From assembly GCF_000764305.2 (NCBI RefSeq), contig NW_025942437.1, positions 978 through 64,977 of the forward strand: DNA of 64,000 nucleotides. Reading direction: 5' to 3'. Position numbers and translations under genes: made by a program. The notes beneath the pieces are model-generated. The model searched no databases. It was not told the origin of the DNA and saw only the letters and a program-made list of their open reading frames with translations. The stretch comes from Hyalella azteca. Its lineage: Eukaryota > Arthropoda > Malacostraca > Amphipoda > Hyalellidae. This document shows, in pieces, positions 35,067 to 48,077 of the stretch (position 1 is the stretch's first letter; each line of letters starts with the position of its first letter).

Positions 35067-36734
35067 TTTTAGTCACATATTTAGTCCATATTGTTTTAGT
35101 TGTGGCTCATAAGGTAGTTTTTTTTTTGTCCCTAGATTATTCTGGAATTACCAGACATATCACATAACAGTCATGAGTTTTGACTGAAAGTCTGACTAAG
35201 ACATGTCTGAAATCTGAATGAATCTGCCTCCTAGGCTCCTCAGTCCTCATTGCCATCAGTCGATCCAGATGGGTGAATGACTATTGATTTTTTCCTACGT
35301 TTCCCTTTTCCATCTTCCTAAACAAAATGAAAGAAACTTACAAAACATGGGCATGACTCGTGAGATCTGATGAAATTTTTTTTAGTTGGGATTAAGACTT
35401 GTGGCATTAGCAACAAAAGCGCCCACCAGCCTAATCTCTGTCAGAAAAAGAAAGCAAAGCAGCAGACTCGAAGCTCTGCTAGACTAGGTTGCTGCCCCAG
35501 CACACTATGGAGCATAGTGACAAACCAGAGATTTTTTTTAGAATCAGTTCATTTTCAACTTCCTCATTTATTAAAGATGTTAACCACTTTCTTATGTATG
35601 ATAATGCTGGGATCCAGAATACTTTGCTGGTCTTACCATATAGGACTAAAAAATGAACTTGATGGAGAGTCTAAAAAACTCCCTGCTCTGCCACTATGTT
35701 GGGCAATGAGCAGAACTTGCCTAAAATTGCAGGTTAAATTGATCATTTTGTGGGTGATTTGTAATTTATTGTGGGTGATCAAAATAGCCAAGTTCATGGG
35801 CATTCTTGTTCAATTCACAGTTAACAGTTACTTATACCAAATTTTCCAGTTTGTCAACTCAAGTTTTGCCAGAAGATTCCTGCTTTTTTGAACAAGAGAT
35901 TCTTGCTTGATGAATTAGGGTAAATGCACAATTAAGCCACCATATTCCAACATTGTGGGTAATTCCAACACTTCTCAACTTTTTCCTTTATATTAGGCTT
36001 TGTCTTAGTTCCACGCATGCATAGATGGCTCAAATAGTGACATCATACTATTGCGTGCAATATTTCCGCTAAACACTAGGTCTGGTGGGAAAATGTTAAG
36101 ATTCTCAGAGCAAAAGTCCACATCACCCAGTGAGGACATTGAAACACGTGTCAAAGTTGATAGTTGAAACCGGCACCGCTGCAGCCCATCCACCTACGAT
36201 CAGAGATACCGCTCAGCATTGGGTTGACCTTGTTCTACCAAATAGTGATAACTGTTTGTGTAGAAAGAATATTATGGTTTGAGACTTTTAAATATATAAG
36301 TCTGTGAATATATTAGGAATCCTTTAAGTATAATTGTATTTGCTGATTTTAAGTGGTAAATAAATTAATAGATGATTAAATTAAGAGACAGTTTTAGACA
36401 CATAAAAACTAATTCCGACACAGCTCGGAATTAGACACACATAGCTCGTTCCCAGCTGTGTCGTATTCCGACTGTCTGACACAGCTCACACAGGGTATCA
36501 GAATTCCCACACAGGGTGTCAGAATTATGAATTACGATTTTGAAGCGCTGTTGGAATTAGTCTTACAATATGCCGCATTTAGTCACACACGTGTCGGAAT
36601 TCAGCGATTTTGTAGATTTGAATTCTAAAGGCTTTGACTACATATGGCAACAGTTTGTGACGTTTCATCATTGCTGGCGCATAGTGTGGTGTTTTGAGAG
36701 TGACGTAAACCAATCAGAACTTGAGTTGCGCTTA

Positions 36735-37585
36735 CAGCAATCCCTTGATTAACGCGGTTAATAAATCCCCAAGTTTTACCGTGTTAAGCAAAACCGCGCT
36801 AATCAAACTTAAGAATATATGGGAATAATTATAATGAATCCTCAAAAATAGCAAAGGAAAGGAAAATTATGTAGTTTGATAAAAGTGAGCAGTAGATATG
36901 GCAGCGATCTTGACCAGTTGAAGGCTAACTAGTAACTAGCCCTTTACACACTGAATTATGTTTCGAAAGTGAAAAAACAATCTGAATTACTTTTCAGATC
37001 ACGGCAGTCTTTGTGTTAAACTGGCAGTAGCGACGCGCCTACTCCATCGAACGTCGTTCGAACGAGTTCACAACATGTGACGCTACCGTCACACTCGCGG
37101 CTAGATTCCAAACATGTAATTACTCTCGGTAGGAGCTTTTATTTTCTGTGTGACGAATTCGTCACACCAGGGCTTAGAGGGCTAGAGCACCGGCATGGCG
37201 CACTTACCGGCGAACATTGCCGAACTCGATCATTCGAGTTATGAACGAGACAAGGCGCGGTTAAACCGACTCTGTAGTCAGCACGAGTGCCTACGGAACG
37301 GGACCTTATTTAAAGAATTATTGGCTGAAATTCATGAAGTAACAACATTTGGCGAATTTTTCCAAAAGTCGTAACAAAAGTAACAACATAAGATCTAATA
37401 AGCAAAAAGTAACACTTTTGTTACGAACATAACACCTCTGGCTAGAGGCGGGAAAATGATGCGTTATGAAAAAAAGTCGCGCTAATCAAAACTGGCACCG
37501 CGTAGATTAAGGGTAGGTCGCAAATTTTTTTTCCGCGTTAATCAAAACCGCGGTATTCAAAACCGTGCTAATCAAGGGATTGCTG
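36735..37585. mobile_element. MITE with pogo-like ends and TA target duplication
   Basis: Left end CAGCAATCCCTTGATTAACG; right end complementary to CAGCAATCCCTTGATTAGCA; both flanked by TA (36733-36734, 37586-37587). Inner parts repeat 'ccgcgctaatcaaa' and 'ccgcgttaatcaaaa' in both orientations. About 0.85 kb, no coding frame. The termini are of pogo/Tigger style within Tc1/mariner (inference). Confidence 0.85.
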
Positions 37586-38454
37586 TACAGTGATCTATTT
37601 ATAGCCATTTATTTCTTGTTACGTCCATAAGGTGTTGGAATATGGTGTGTTTACTATACAATATTCTTAACCACAATTTTTTACAATTCTGTTGAATAAT
37701 CCAAATTTGACCTACACATACTGGCTAATGATAATTTTTAGACACCAGTTTATTCTGAAATTTGATTTAGAATCTGTGAATGCAACAAAAATCCCAATGC
37801 TTGTAGGTAATATATTTCACATTTTTGTGGCACTTGCCTAATTTCTTTTATACAAAGCAAGAAAAAAAAGTATATTTTGCGTTCAATCTTTAAAATTGGT
37901 TGTTACATGAAAGTTTTTATCTGCAATTTCAGGAAACTCTGCCCACATTCCAAATTAATAGGTAGTAGGTATATTGACAGAATTAAATAAAATTGAAGGA
38001 GAATAAGCACATTTAATAAGTGATTATTGAAATTAAAAGATAAAATAGATAATTTCATTTATTTTCAGACCATACTGGAATTGTAAAAGAGGAAGTATAT
38101 ACTACCTTTACTTCAGTTCACCATAAGCATTATGCACTCCCAGACTTGAAAATCTGACAGAAGCTCTCGATAAACGTGACATAAATGCCTGTGATTGTGG
38201 CCAATTTTATATGTTTCTATTGCCCTCCCTTAATTTTCATAGGGAAATTTAAAATACCAGTACCTACCAATTTTTTCCTGCAATGTGCAAAAATTCCCAT
38301 GGAACAATATTTAGCCATAATTTCTAGAAAATTCTGCTCAATATTCCAGATTTGATGCATTCTACCTGCATCACTCCACCTGACCTGAAAGAGTCAGGTT
38401 TGGTTTTTTATAGCGCTGTGAACTTTAATTGGGTTGTTTGATCTGTTGCCAATT

Positions 38455-38655
38455 ATTAACTTTGCAGATCATTCATAGCTTGTTGCAGGTCTAGAACACA
38501 CTACTCACTGCTGCAAGTTTGCATTGCTTAACATCCTGGCCACCTTGCTGATTTAACCAGAACTATTGCAGAAAGCCTGTATCAAACCCCTAGCCTGCTG
38601 CTCCAATCTTGGTACTCTGCACTGTTACCCTTGGGCTACCCTTGCTTTTGGTTAA
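38455..38655 (-). mobile_element. tRNA-derived SINE, degenerate copy
   Basis: Resembles the SINEs at 44896, 46444 and 46847 on the minus strand ('catagcttgttgcaggtctagaacac', 'ctggccaccttgctg', 'ccaatcttggtactctgcactgttaccc'), but many positions have changed, including the B-box. Confidence 0.6.
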
Positions 38656-39575
38656 CCAGCTTAGTACCATATTTCCAATTGTGGCTGAAGTTGCATTATT
38701 TTCTTGAAGTCAATATGAGTTAAAAACATTATTATATTTCAAGTTTTCACATTTTATGCTTCTCAAAAATTATGATACAAAAAAATATATTTGCAGTGAA
38801 TATTTGATCATGCACTTTTTCTAACAATTATGAGATTCATCCAGCAGAAAACTTTGCAGCTTCATAAATGGCAGAAAGGTGCTATTCATTTCTTAAAAAG
38901 TAGATACAGTAATATATTTTATGATTGTGGTAGTTGTATGGCATTCCTAGAACATTAGTGAAAAGTCCAATATCCAAAAAGCCCAGTTTTTTTTCATGTA
39001 ATTCAAAATATCACATTTTCTTTACTGATGGAATGAGACTAAGTCCATTTAGTGATAAAAATACCTATATATACCTATATATTAATGATTTTAGTAAACA
39101 GTCAATTTGGCTCTGGAATATATTTTTAGAGAATGTATTTTCTTTAGATACTTTTTGGTTGAATCTCTTAGTGCATTGCACATATTTCACTTGAATTTAA
39201 AAATCAATATTTTTTTCTAATCGCTACCTACCTCAGATTCCATTAAATAATAGCCTTATAGCATAACTCAAATATCTCCCTTCTAATGAGTCAAATTTCT
39301 TTCTGAGTCTCCAGGGAATTGATCTGAAGTACCTAATGAAAATATCTGCTTCTGTTAAAACAATGATTTGATGCAATATCTGTGTCGTTTTTATTGGTAT
39401 ATAAATCTTTGTTTTATAGATCACTACTTCTTGCTTCTACTTGACATCTGTCCAACTATTATTTAGATTAGATCTTTCCAGACTATCTCAGCACAGCAAT
39501 AACTAAAAGTGAAGAGTTGAAGATAGTTGTATAGAGTACAAAACCGTTGTAGAGCTTCAATACTGGCACCACATA

Positions 39576-41007
39576 ATGGGAGATGAACAAGAAAGAACTA
39601 TGTATGTAGGCAATCTACACGATGATGTCACAGATTCATTGCTGTATGAACTATTCTTACAGGTGAATTGTGTTCTTTAGAATATACCCTTTAAGAAATT
39701 TCAATTGTTTATGTAAATTTATATTCAAATATTTGAAGTTTCATTATATACTAGGTTTTATTGCACAATAATAATCACAGTTTGTTTTTATGTTGATAAG
39801 ATATTGATAATATTATCCCTAAAATTTTAGTATATTTTGCTAATAACTGGTTCTTTTGGCCTAATTTGTCAAGTAAAGGCCTGAATTTTTACCTTGCTTT
39901 TATCTGAAGTTTTAACTATATGTTCCTCTTAATTAAGTCTACCAGTTCGTCTTCTTGAACAATCTCAAAATTACATGGCGATAACTTGTATTTACTTTGT
40001 AGTAATAACTTATCACACATCTACAGGCTGGACCTCTGCAGTCAATCAATCGTGTCAAAGACCGAGAAACTGGCCGACTGAAGAACTTCGCGTTCGTGAT
40101 ATTCACACACGCCGTCTCGGTGCCGTACGCCATCCACCTCACGAACGGCATCAAGCTCCTGGGCCGACCTCTGAAGACCCAGCGCCGTAATAACGTAGAC
40201 CTTCCTCACTACCTCAGCGTGGGTGTGCACTGTATTGAAAATGAATCCGACATTCAACGAACTCTTAATGGTGATGAAAACCCTAGAGCTGAGGATTATT
40301 CTAAGGGGCGTGACAGCTCCTATGTACGGAAGAGTCGACATGATGGCAGTTTCAAGCCTAAGCCACTTGACCCAAACCAGACATGGAAGAATACCATTGA
40401 CTACAACCTGCAGCAACAGCAGGCGCAACAACAGACCAATCATTACATGAATAATGCATCTCTTACGGGGAACGCGTCACATTTGCTCCCTGACCGCCAA
40501 CAAAGAAATGTAAACTCACGACCATCGTCGCAGTCATTCAGTGGTGGCTCCCCAGCTCGATCTGCCAGCCACTACCACCAGATGAACGACAACATTTTAG
40601 GCCAGATGAGCGGTAGTGGGGATCTTCGTAATAAGCTCGGCGGCAACAACTACCGGAGCACACGCGATGACCGCGGTGCAGCTTATAGCAACCAAAGTGC
40701 TGGTGGCTACGCCGGTGGTTATAATGGACCAAATAGATCCAGTTCACTTTACCATACGCATTATGGCAGCACCAGTTTCGTCAACACGTATTCAGCTCAA
40801 GACAACAGTCGCAAAGGTTACAGCGGGAGTGATTACAACTCTGGGTACGGTAGTGGTCGTTATTATGACTCGTACGACAGAAATAATGGAAATAGAAATA
40901 CTAACGAGGGTATGCAGCATCGCCTTGGCCGGTCTCCTAACGAAGCTCATCACCGCAGCCGCAGTTACGACAGTAAAGACTACAATAGCTGGAACCGCCG
41001 TACCTGA
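39576..41007 (+). CDS. RBM7: RBM7-like RRM protein (NEXT complex)
   Basis: Two coding exons, 39576-39662 (29 codons) and 40027-41007, one GT/AG intron in phase 0; 355 residues. One RRM at residues 8-85: RNP2 MYVGNL in exon 1 and RNP1 LKNFAFVIF in exon 2, followed by HAVSVPYAIHLTNGIKLLGR, very close to vertebrate RBM7 (HEVSVPYAMNLLNGIKLYGRP). The rest is low complexity, rich in Ser, Asn, Gly, Tyr and Arg, as in the family but longer than the 266-residue human protein. RBM7 binds U-rich RNA and, with MTR4 and ZCCHC8, guides nuclear transcripts to the exosome. RBM11 is the close paralogue and cannot be fully excluded; the VSVPYA block fits both. Confidence 0.9.
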
Positions 41008-41540
41008 AGATAATTTTTATCCTGCAACTAAGAACCATTGTGTTGAGTAATTGGTTTCAAAATAACGAATTATGATATTTTTCAATGTGTCTCATTTACT
41101 GCCAAATTGCCAGCTTAATGAGAAAGCGTAGTACGAGGTGAATTGGTTGTCTCGCTTCCAGGTTTCGTTGAATAACAAAGTTTACGGGCAATAGTTACCG
41201 GTTACTTTAAATTTTTGGTGCATACTCCGTTGGAATTTTTTAGGTAACAAATTCTGTGCCGATGATAATCAAGGCCGCTGAGTTTTTTTATTTTTATTTT
41301 GCGTCTGCCCCCAGTACAATATAAAAGCTTAGGTTCTGCTTGCAAGGGATTTTGTCGCGTTTGAAATTGAAGATGTTCATGAATCTGGTTCCATATTTTT
41401 ATTTGTAAGAAAAAGAGCCATGTTGATGTGTACGTTGTACGTGTTAGGACATTTTTAGACAATTTACATTTTTAAACCTGACATCTTCAAGTTTTCTGTC
41501 TATTCTTTTAAGAATTTTGTTCACACTATGACACTTGTAA

Positions 41541-41612
41541 TACGACGGTACCACATTTTCGACGGTACCACACGACGGTACCACACGACTTGATACGACG
41601 GTACCACATTTT
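41541..41612. repeat. short tandem repeat with GGTACC palindromes
   Basis: Four copies of 'acgacggtaccacattttc' or shortened 'acgacggtaccac'. Likely within the 3' UTR or flank of RBM7. Confidence 0.8.
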
Positions 41613-42878
41613 CTGACGTAACTCTTGCCGACAAAACTGTCCAGTGAAAATTTTAGGCGACTTCTGTGCTAACTGCCAGATGTAGTACAAACTTTGAAAC
41701 TAATTTACCTCGTTCAAGAGGACAGTTTTGTTTCTATTTAAATGGACCTTTAGCGATTAGGGAGACTAGAAAGACTAATTCACGACATTGAAATAGTTTA
41801 GTTCAGACAAGTTTTAGAAGATAATTTTGCTCTATATGCATTGGTAGGGAAAAGAATTGAAAATTTAATCATATAATTAGAGGTAAAATTCGTTAACTCC
41901 TTCACACTAGCTGACTATATGTACGTATGTAGATGTAATATGTATCTTAAAAGCCTGATCTTTAGCGATTATTCAGTATGCGTTGTAAATATTCTGACCG
42001 GTATCGAAGTACGAGGCATGTAAATGAATTATTTTGATCGCAAGACGCGTTTCCAGTTAAGGAATCATAAATTTTTATATTTTTTAAGGCGCTTGCTTCT
42101 TTCATCGCGTAACGTCCAGATTTTGTAGTAGGTAGATCGCGTAACAGGAGGACTGATCTTCCTTCCTAAAATGGACATTTTCGTACGTCAATTTAACAGT
42201 GTTATAAAATTTTCCGCAATTTAACTCTGATATAAGCGTAGCTCTATTTCGGCATTGATGAAGATATCTAAGCGCACCAGATTGAACTTCATGAGAAAGG
42301 CGTGCGAATATCAAGCAAAAATTCGCGCCTAATGCAGTACAAGTTTTTTTCTGTCGTGTTACCCAGTAAAGTTTTGTTCGAGCAAGTTTTACTTTCAGTG
42401 GTGGTCCATTGCCCTTTACATGGAAGATGTAGGCTTAGCGCAGTTGAAAGTTCGGTTAGATCTTCTAGTTCCAACTATCAGAGTCAAAGCCCAAATTATC
42501 AATATTCGAAGAGGCTATTCATCTGTTTTCCATTCCGACCAGTAGAAACAACATTTGGTAATGTGCTTCTTTGTTCACGAAACGGGTTAAAATGGCGTTG
42601 GCATACGCGCAACTTGCCGGGAGGCAGATTGCCGCAGGTTTGAATATTAGTAGTTGCCAAGCTCTTCGTGCTATTAAATCATGATAAGATTGCTTGGCCG
42701 AACTATGAACATTGTAATAGGAAATGGCAGAAGAATAATGCACTAAATCTGAGTTAAATATAGAAGCCACGCAGTTAAATGCGATTTACGACGAATTCTG
42801 ACATAGTTAAGGTTTATCCTCTTCATTGAAGCTTCTAAAACGAGATAGGACGCAACCAACTCTCCGAAACTCATAAAT

Positions 42879-42884
42879 TTTATT
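42879..42884 (-). promoter_or_regulatory. probable polyadenylation signal of the RING protein gene
   Basis: AATAAA on the minus strand, 71 bases beyond the stop codon at 42955. Confidence 0.5.
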
Positions 42885-42954
42885 TAAGAAAGTGCTTTAA
42901 TTTCATTCATATTGAACGTAAGAAAAATTCGTAAAATCGATGAGAAATTTATCT

Positions 42955-44529
42955 TCAGTGATCAAAAATTTGAGGCGAAAAGGTCGTCAGGGTATTGTAG
43001 TCTTGGCTGCTGAGTAGAGCTTCCTTCATCATCCTCACGCCCTTGGTGAAGTTTATCTTGGACGTCCATGTGTCAAAAGGCTTGCGACACAAATCGCAGT
43101 TCCTGCAAGAGCAATCTTTTAAGAAAAACTATAATTTTAAATCATCCGCTACCAATTGGCTCTACTACCCGTACAATGCTAGCTTCTTTATAACAAAGTT
43201 GGCAAATAATCTAGGCATTAGCAAGCAAAATAAAATGTTCATGAGTAATGAGACGTGTCGAGCTGATTGCAATAGTGAATAAATTTGAACGCCTACCGTT
43301 TACGGGGAGGATCCTGCACCATATTCTTGACGCATCCCAGGCACATGTACTCGCCACACCCATCGAGAACTGCCAACAAATTATCTTCAAACTGTGTATG
43401 ACAAATGGGACAGATTTGCTTAATGCCCATAATTTCTGCCTGGTGCTGGTTCTTGCCTGCATCAGCAGTCATGGCCATTTTGTGCCACATTGTGAACCAG
43501 AGACTGCAGAAGAAAGGGTTGAGTGTAAGGTGCCATTCCTTAATTTCTCTAGTACGGTTCAAGTCGTCGTAGTAGAAGTTGGAATAAGCTACCGAGAATC
43601 TTTTCATTAATCCGATCTCCTTTCGTTCCAAGAGAGGGCGAGTCAGCGTGTCGACGGGGAACTTCGACATATAGTGACATCCCAAGCGCTTTATGGCTCT
43701 CTTCAGGGTTTCGTCCTGAATATCAATAGCGGAAGTTTGAATGCTCACATCAACTGCCTCTGGCTCCGCATGCTTGAACAAGATTAACATCCGTCTCCCC
43801 ATGTCATGAGCATAGTGACGAACAAGATCCAGGTTTATCAGAGCCTGCACGATTCTGACCAGGCTTTGATCCGTCACTTTCGCTTCTTTAGCAACGATAT
43901 ACTTCATCGGTGCCTTGAAAACCAAATCCACACAATGGTCAGCGTACTTGCAAAAAATTCCGGATTGTGTGTCGTCCTCATCGACGCTGGAGTCGGTGCC
44001 GAATAGGAGATCTTCTGATATAACAGTTTCTTCAGATTGGGTTTTAATGTAGTTGGCTATTTGTGAATGCAGAACCAGGAGATCACGTGGAGGAGCTTTC
44101 ACTATTAAGCTGTGCACGGACAGGCACGCGAGATCCAATTCTTCTAGACCGTAACATGGGATCAGTTCCTTAGCTTCTGTTGGAACTTCGCACGCACTCT
44201 TCTCCACCCGTTCAATGGGGATGCGCTTCCAAGCTCTCAGCAGCTGGTAAAAATCCTTGATCATATTTCTCATCACAAACTTGCTATTTACTTCCTTCAT
44301 AGGAGAATCTGGAGCCGAAGTGGAGTCTGCGTCCTCCTGCTTCTTCTTACGCGGAGAGAAGGAGAACCCTTGAACTCCTTTCTGAGGTGATGCCTGTAGG
44401 CGAGTAAGAAAATATAATATTGGATATACGGCCCTACAATCGGTTAATATACAGTATTCGCAAATTAGCTACATTGTTCTTGAAAAACAGAATCTGATAG
44501 AGTTCTATCGTCCCACTTACCTCCGCCAT
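42955..44529 (-). CDS. uncharacterised protein with C-terminal RING-like zinc finger
   Basis: Exons in transcript order: 44529-44521 (Met-Ala-Glu only), 44393-43297, 43102-42955; GT/AG introns, phases 0 and 2; 417 residues. The N-terminus is Lys/Ser-rich (ASPQKGVQGFSFSPRKKKQE), possibly a nuclear signal. The body of about 300 residues is helical-looking, with no domain I recognise. The C-terminus has CPICHTQF, then DGCGEYMCLGCV, then, across the last intron, NCDLCRKPF. Spacing fits a RING finger (C-X2-C, C-X-?-X2-C-X2-C, C-X2-C), but the usual His ligand is Glu. It may be an E3 ubiquitin ligase (inference). Because the finger is split by an intron with matching phase, the gene is a real spliced gene and not a retrocopy. 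No paralogue or symbol recognised. Confidence 0.8.
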
Positions 44530-44895
44530 ACTGAGAACGCGACTTTTTTTCCTTTCTCTGATCGATCTAAAAACTGATAATTTGGATTACTGTATCAATG
44601 GAAGCGTGTAGTTACGAAATGGTAAAGGCATGTCAATAAATCTTTTTATTCAGGTAAAACAATCTAAGTACAAATAAGCCTACTCTGAAAGAATAGAAGT
44701 TTCCGTGCTGACACTTAAGTAGATAGGAAGGTTACTAGTGCTGTCTGAACAGCGTTAGTTTAATATCCAAGGTGCAAGTGATCTTGTTGACGGCCTTGCA
44801 GAAAGGGGAGTTCATATGCAGCCTTCAACTATAAAGTTTAATTGAGCAGAGGAACTCTGCTATAGAGCGCTCATAGCTCTGGCTTCCCGACTTTT

Positions 44896-45143
44896 AATAT
44901 AGCGGTTTCAGTGCTTATTAGGGCGTAGGCCTGTAGCCTATTCTTAACATTGCAGAACATTCACAGCATGTTGCGGGCTTGAACTCACAACTCACTGCTT
45001 CAAATTTTCTTTGCTTAACCGCCTGGCCTCCTTGCCGTTTCTGACCAGTAACTGGCGCACAGAGCTGGGATCGAACCCGCAACTCTCGGCGCCAATCTTG
45101 ATAGGTATTCTGAACTTTAACCACTGGGCCATGGCCTCCTAAG
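44896..45143 (-). mobile_element. tRNA-derived SINE, copy 1
   Basis: On the minus strand it starts with 'tggcccagtggttaaagttc' (A-box) and contains GGGTTCGATCCC (B-box), then 'tggcgccagttactggtc', 'aaggaggccaggcggttaag', 'gagttcaagcccgcaacatg' and an end near 'ataagcactgaaaccgct'. Pol III-type promoter boxes mark it as tRNA-derived. Confidence 0.85.
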
Positions 45144-46443
45144 CCAAGGTGGATATTCATGAACGAATTTCATGATAGGCCCTGTTAGGCCTTCATGTTC
45201 AGCAACTAACTCCATTCTGGCAGCAAATTTTGTTACTTCATTAATGCACGTTTATATATCGTCAGTAAGGAACTGACTATCGTCAAAATCATGGTAACGC
45301 AGCTAGCAGCACCGCGATATTCACGGTTCATCTCGCGCTGTTAAGGATTGAAGTACGAAAACAAATTACGTATACCCAATGGGAGTCCACCGTATATTAC
45401 ACAATCGCACACCGTGGTAAAGATCAAAAAGATGCTGAAGCCTAAAATCACGATTGATCTTATATCAGACAAGTTAACACTCCCACGATGGTCGAAACCC
45501 CGCGAATATATAGTTGGACAAGATCACGCAAGCCCGAAGTTGGTTAGGAAGTTGCTAACTGCAGGCCATGATGAGACTTCCAAAGTTGCTGTCATCAATC
45601 AGGTTCCCGCACCGCCGCACGTCATTGTGACTATATACGCAATGGTTCAGCCGCTCAAACTCAAATTGGGAAGGTGAACTATTAATTTCCTAAACGATAA
45701 CTTGTGACCTTAGGTTAACTTGTATAGTAATCTTTCAAGAATTCCCCGACGGTATCAGAAAGTTTACAAGGACGGGGAGAGAGTTCCGCAGTGCCTACAG
45801 CCAATGAGACAACGCTTAACGATGCCCTATAGCCCACTTAGATACTACCAGTAAAAGAAAGAACTTTCTGCCAGACTCGCCGTCATAGTGAAACCTGCAT
45901 AGTACCTAATTATCTCTTAATATTTTACTGAACTAAGTTAACATGCCTGACCATAACTGGAAACTTAAGACGCCATTAAAACCACCCACACGAGTATCAC
46001 TTGAACCCCGATTACTTCAGCTTTCCTACAACTCAACATGATCATAAAATCATTCAAGCTACACGTTCATCGGCAAAGATTAGCTTGCGATCAGTTAACG
46101 CTGGCCTCAATCAACCGGATGGTAATGACTTCGTTTTGAAAATGCCGCATATGGCCCATGCAGACCACTAGCTTCAACCAAATGATTACATTTCATTGGC
46201 GACTCAATCTATCTCTAAGTTATCAGAAATGTGGATGCTTTCAAGCATGCATGTTTTCCCGCGCAATAAAATAAGGCTTGAACAAAATCGCAAGAAATTT
46301 GGAGTAATTTTTTACTAACAATCAAGATGTGCCGTACCACTTAGCGTTGAAAAGATGTAATTGATGGATCAATAATTAGTCATGGGTTCCTTCTAAATTG
46401 CGTTGAAATTTAGTTAACATATAATAAAGCAGTGTCTGCGTTA

Positions 46444-46674
46444 AATTGGCCATTAGACTTGTAGCTAATTCCTATCATCGTAGAGTATTTACAGCTTGTT
46501 GCGGGTCTAGAACACGCAACTCACTGCTTCAATTGTGCTGTGCTTAGCCCCGCCCAGCCACTCCGACAATTTTACCAGAACTCTCACTTGTAGCTGGGAT
46601 CGAACCCACAACTCGATCACTGCCCTAATCCTAGTACACATACCTGAAACTGTAACCATTGGGCCATTCTCGGA
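46444..46674 (-). mobile_element. tRNA-derived SINE, copy 2
   Basis: Same family and orientation as 44896-45143; B-box GGGTTCGATCCC and 'tggcccaatggttacagttt' A-box region conserved, with more substitutions in the tail. Confidence 0.8.
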
Positions 46675-46846
46675 GATATTTTACATTATTTAAGTAGTTA
46701 ACCCCGAGTATAGCAACAAAACAAATGGTGGGTTAATGAATTATATATGAGTAACAGGGTGAAGATTGATAAAATTGTACGCGTCATTCAGTTAAATGTG
46801 ACTTTGGAACAATGCCACGGTTTAAAGTAATTTAACCACTGGGCCA

Positions 46847-47092
46847 CGGCAGGGTGGCCCAGTGGTTACAGTTCAGAGTACCAAGACCATAGCAGAGAGG
46901 CGCGAGGTCGATCCCAGCTCTGTGCGCCAGTTTCTGGTCAGAATCGGCAAGGAGGCCAGGCGGTTAAGCACAGCAGAATAGTAGCAGTGAGTTGTGAGTT
47001 CGAGACCGCAAAATGCTGTGAATGTTCTGCGATGTTAAGAATCGGCGACAGGCCTACGGCCTAATAACGCTGAAACCGCTATTATTATTATA
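46847..47092 (+). mobile_element. tRNA-derived SINE, copy 3
   Basis: Starts 'ggtggcccagtggttacag', B-box-like GGTCGATCCC, body 'aaggaggccaggcggttaag', tail 'aagaatcggcgacaggccta' and 'cgctattattattat'. The last tail phrase is shared with family E (55352, 61455), suggesting a common 3' tail acquired from one LINE. A short inverted head (46826-46845) lies upstream. Confidence 0.85.
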
Positions 47093-47875
47093 TTAATAGC
47101 CATCACTTCAACGGGCGAGGAATTGATATTGTTTTACTATAAAAAATTAGTTTGCATATTCATTAGCAGGCGGAACTAAAAGATGATAAAAAATTTCACT
47201 AATAACATTAATTTTATTTCGAGTAAAATTTTTCATTTGTGTACATGGATTCATGATTTTTTTCTTGACCAGTCAATTGTTTTCCTGTGAAATATGTTCA
47301 CGTAAATGTCTGTCAAATAATCAATTTTAATTAATCAATAGACTCAAATGAGGACACTAAGAAAGCATAGGGTTGAAAAAAAAATACATTGGTAAAATTC
47401 ATATTTTTTGATAAATCTTCTATATATTTTTTGCGAGAAATTTTATTCTCTCACTAATATAATAGATATAAACATTCAAATTACATTTGGGGAAATTAAA
47501 GTGAGCTCAGAAGCCAGTATTATTAACGTGGTTAATATGTATTTAATCGTATATAATGTAATTAACCTATTTATAATACATTTCATTACAGCTAATAATC
47601 TTTAATTAAAGGGGTTTACGGTTAACATGTTTCAGTTCCACTATCGTTTTAATTGATGTAATAACTGATTGAGTTTAATTAAATTATTGTACTTAGAACT
47701 CGATATTGGCATGCTCAATATTTTGTAGTATTGCGAACTACAAAATAATTTACCGTACATTTCAAGGAAACTTATTTAGCGTATCGCAATAACTGTTATC
47801 ATTGGTCAAATAATTTTTTTTTCTCGCAAAAAAATCACCTGCGCAACAGGGCAAGGATAGGACAGACAATCTGTT

Positions 47876-47955
47876 GAAGAACAATCTTTAAAACTATGAC
47901 TATCAGTTGTTGTAAGAGAGACCAGGATTGTCGATGCCGATCTTTGTTTTCTCGC
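47876..47955 (-). repeat. duplicate of the SLC6 last-exon 3' half
   Basis: 'atgactatcagttgttgtaa', 'gagagaccaggattgtcgat' and 'gccgatctttgttttctcgcc' repeat the last-exon sequence of 48070-48131 with one base change. It still encodes GEKTKIGIDNPGLSYNN and stop in the minus-strand frame. It lies downstream of the real stop codon, so it belongs to the 3' UTR or flank. Confidence 0.9.
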
Positions 47956-48060
47956 CAAAAAAGATTGTTGAAGAATAAGCGGTCGTAAAAATTGTTGAAG
48001 AACAATCGGCCGTAAAGATTGTTGAAAAACAATCGGCCGTAAAGATTGTTGAAGAACAAT
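47956..48060 (-). repeat. 30-bp tandem repeat downstream of the SLC6 stop
   Basis: Three to four units of 'gattgttgaagaacaatcgg' plus 'ccgtaaa', each with a small inverted repeat (gattgtt/aacaatc). It separates the two copies of the last-exon tail. Confidence 0.85.
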
Positions 48061-48077
48061 CTTTAAAACTATGACTA

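Larger units (their letters stand above)
35067..39575. other. intergenic, no gene recognised apart from listed repeats
   Basis: AT-rich. The longest frame, 35370-35891 (+), has no recognisable domain and sits in repeat-like sequence. Contains the MITE at 36735-37585 and a SINE relic at 38455-38655. The last 100 bases should hold the RBM7 promoter or 5' UTR; no TATA box is obvious. Confidence 0.5.
41008..42954. other. spacer between RBM7 and the RING protein gene
   Basis: Convergent gene ends; this should include the RBM7 3' UTR. No exon or intact mobile element was seen. A small GGTACC-containing repeat lies at 41541-41612. Confidence 0.5.
44530..48077. other. spacer with SINEs, no gene recognised
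   Basis: Separates the 5' end of the RING protein gene from the 3' end of the SLC6 gene. Contains three tRNA-derived SINEs. The 109-codon frame at 45348-45677 shows no conserved motif. AT-rich without other structure from 47100 to 47800. Confidence 0.5.

Noticed and set aside
35370..35891. 173-codon + strand frame
   Set aside because: No conserved motif, no support from splice sites or neighbours, AT-rich composition.
40538..41050. Alternative frames inside RBM7 exon 2
   Set aside because: Shadows of the low-complexity RBM7 C-terminus; the frame that continues the RRM is the real one.
45348..45677. 109-codon + strand frame
   Set aside because: No recognisable domain and no sign of exon borders or conservation.
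46440..47092. tRNA genes
   Set aside because: A- and B-box motifs belong to tRNA-derived SINEs; no cloverleaf with acceptor stem was seen.
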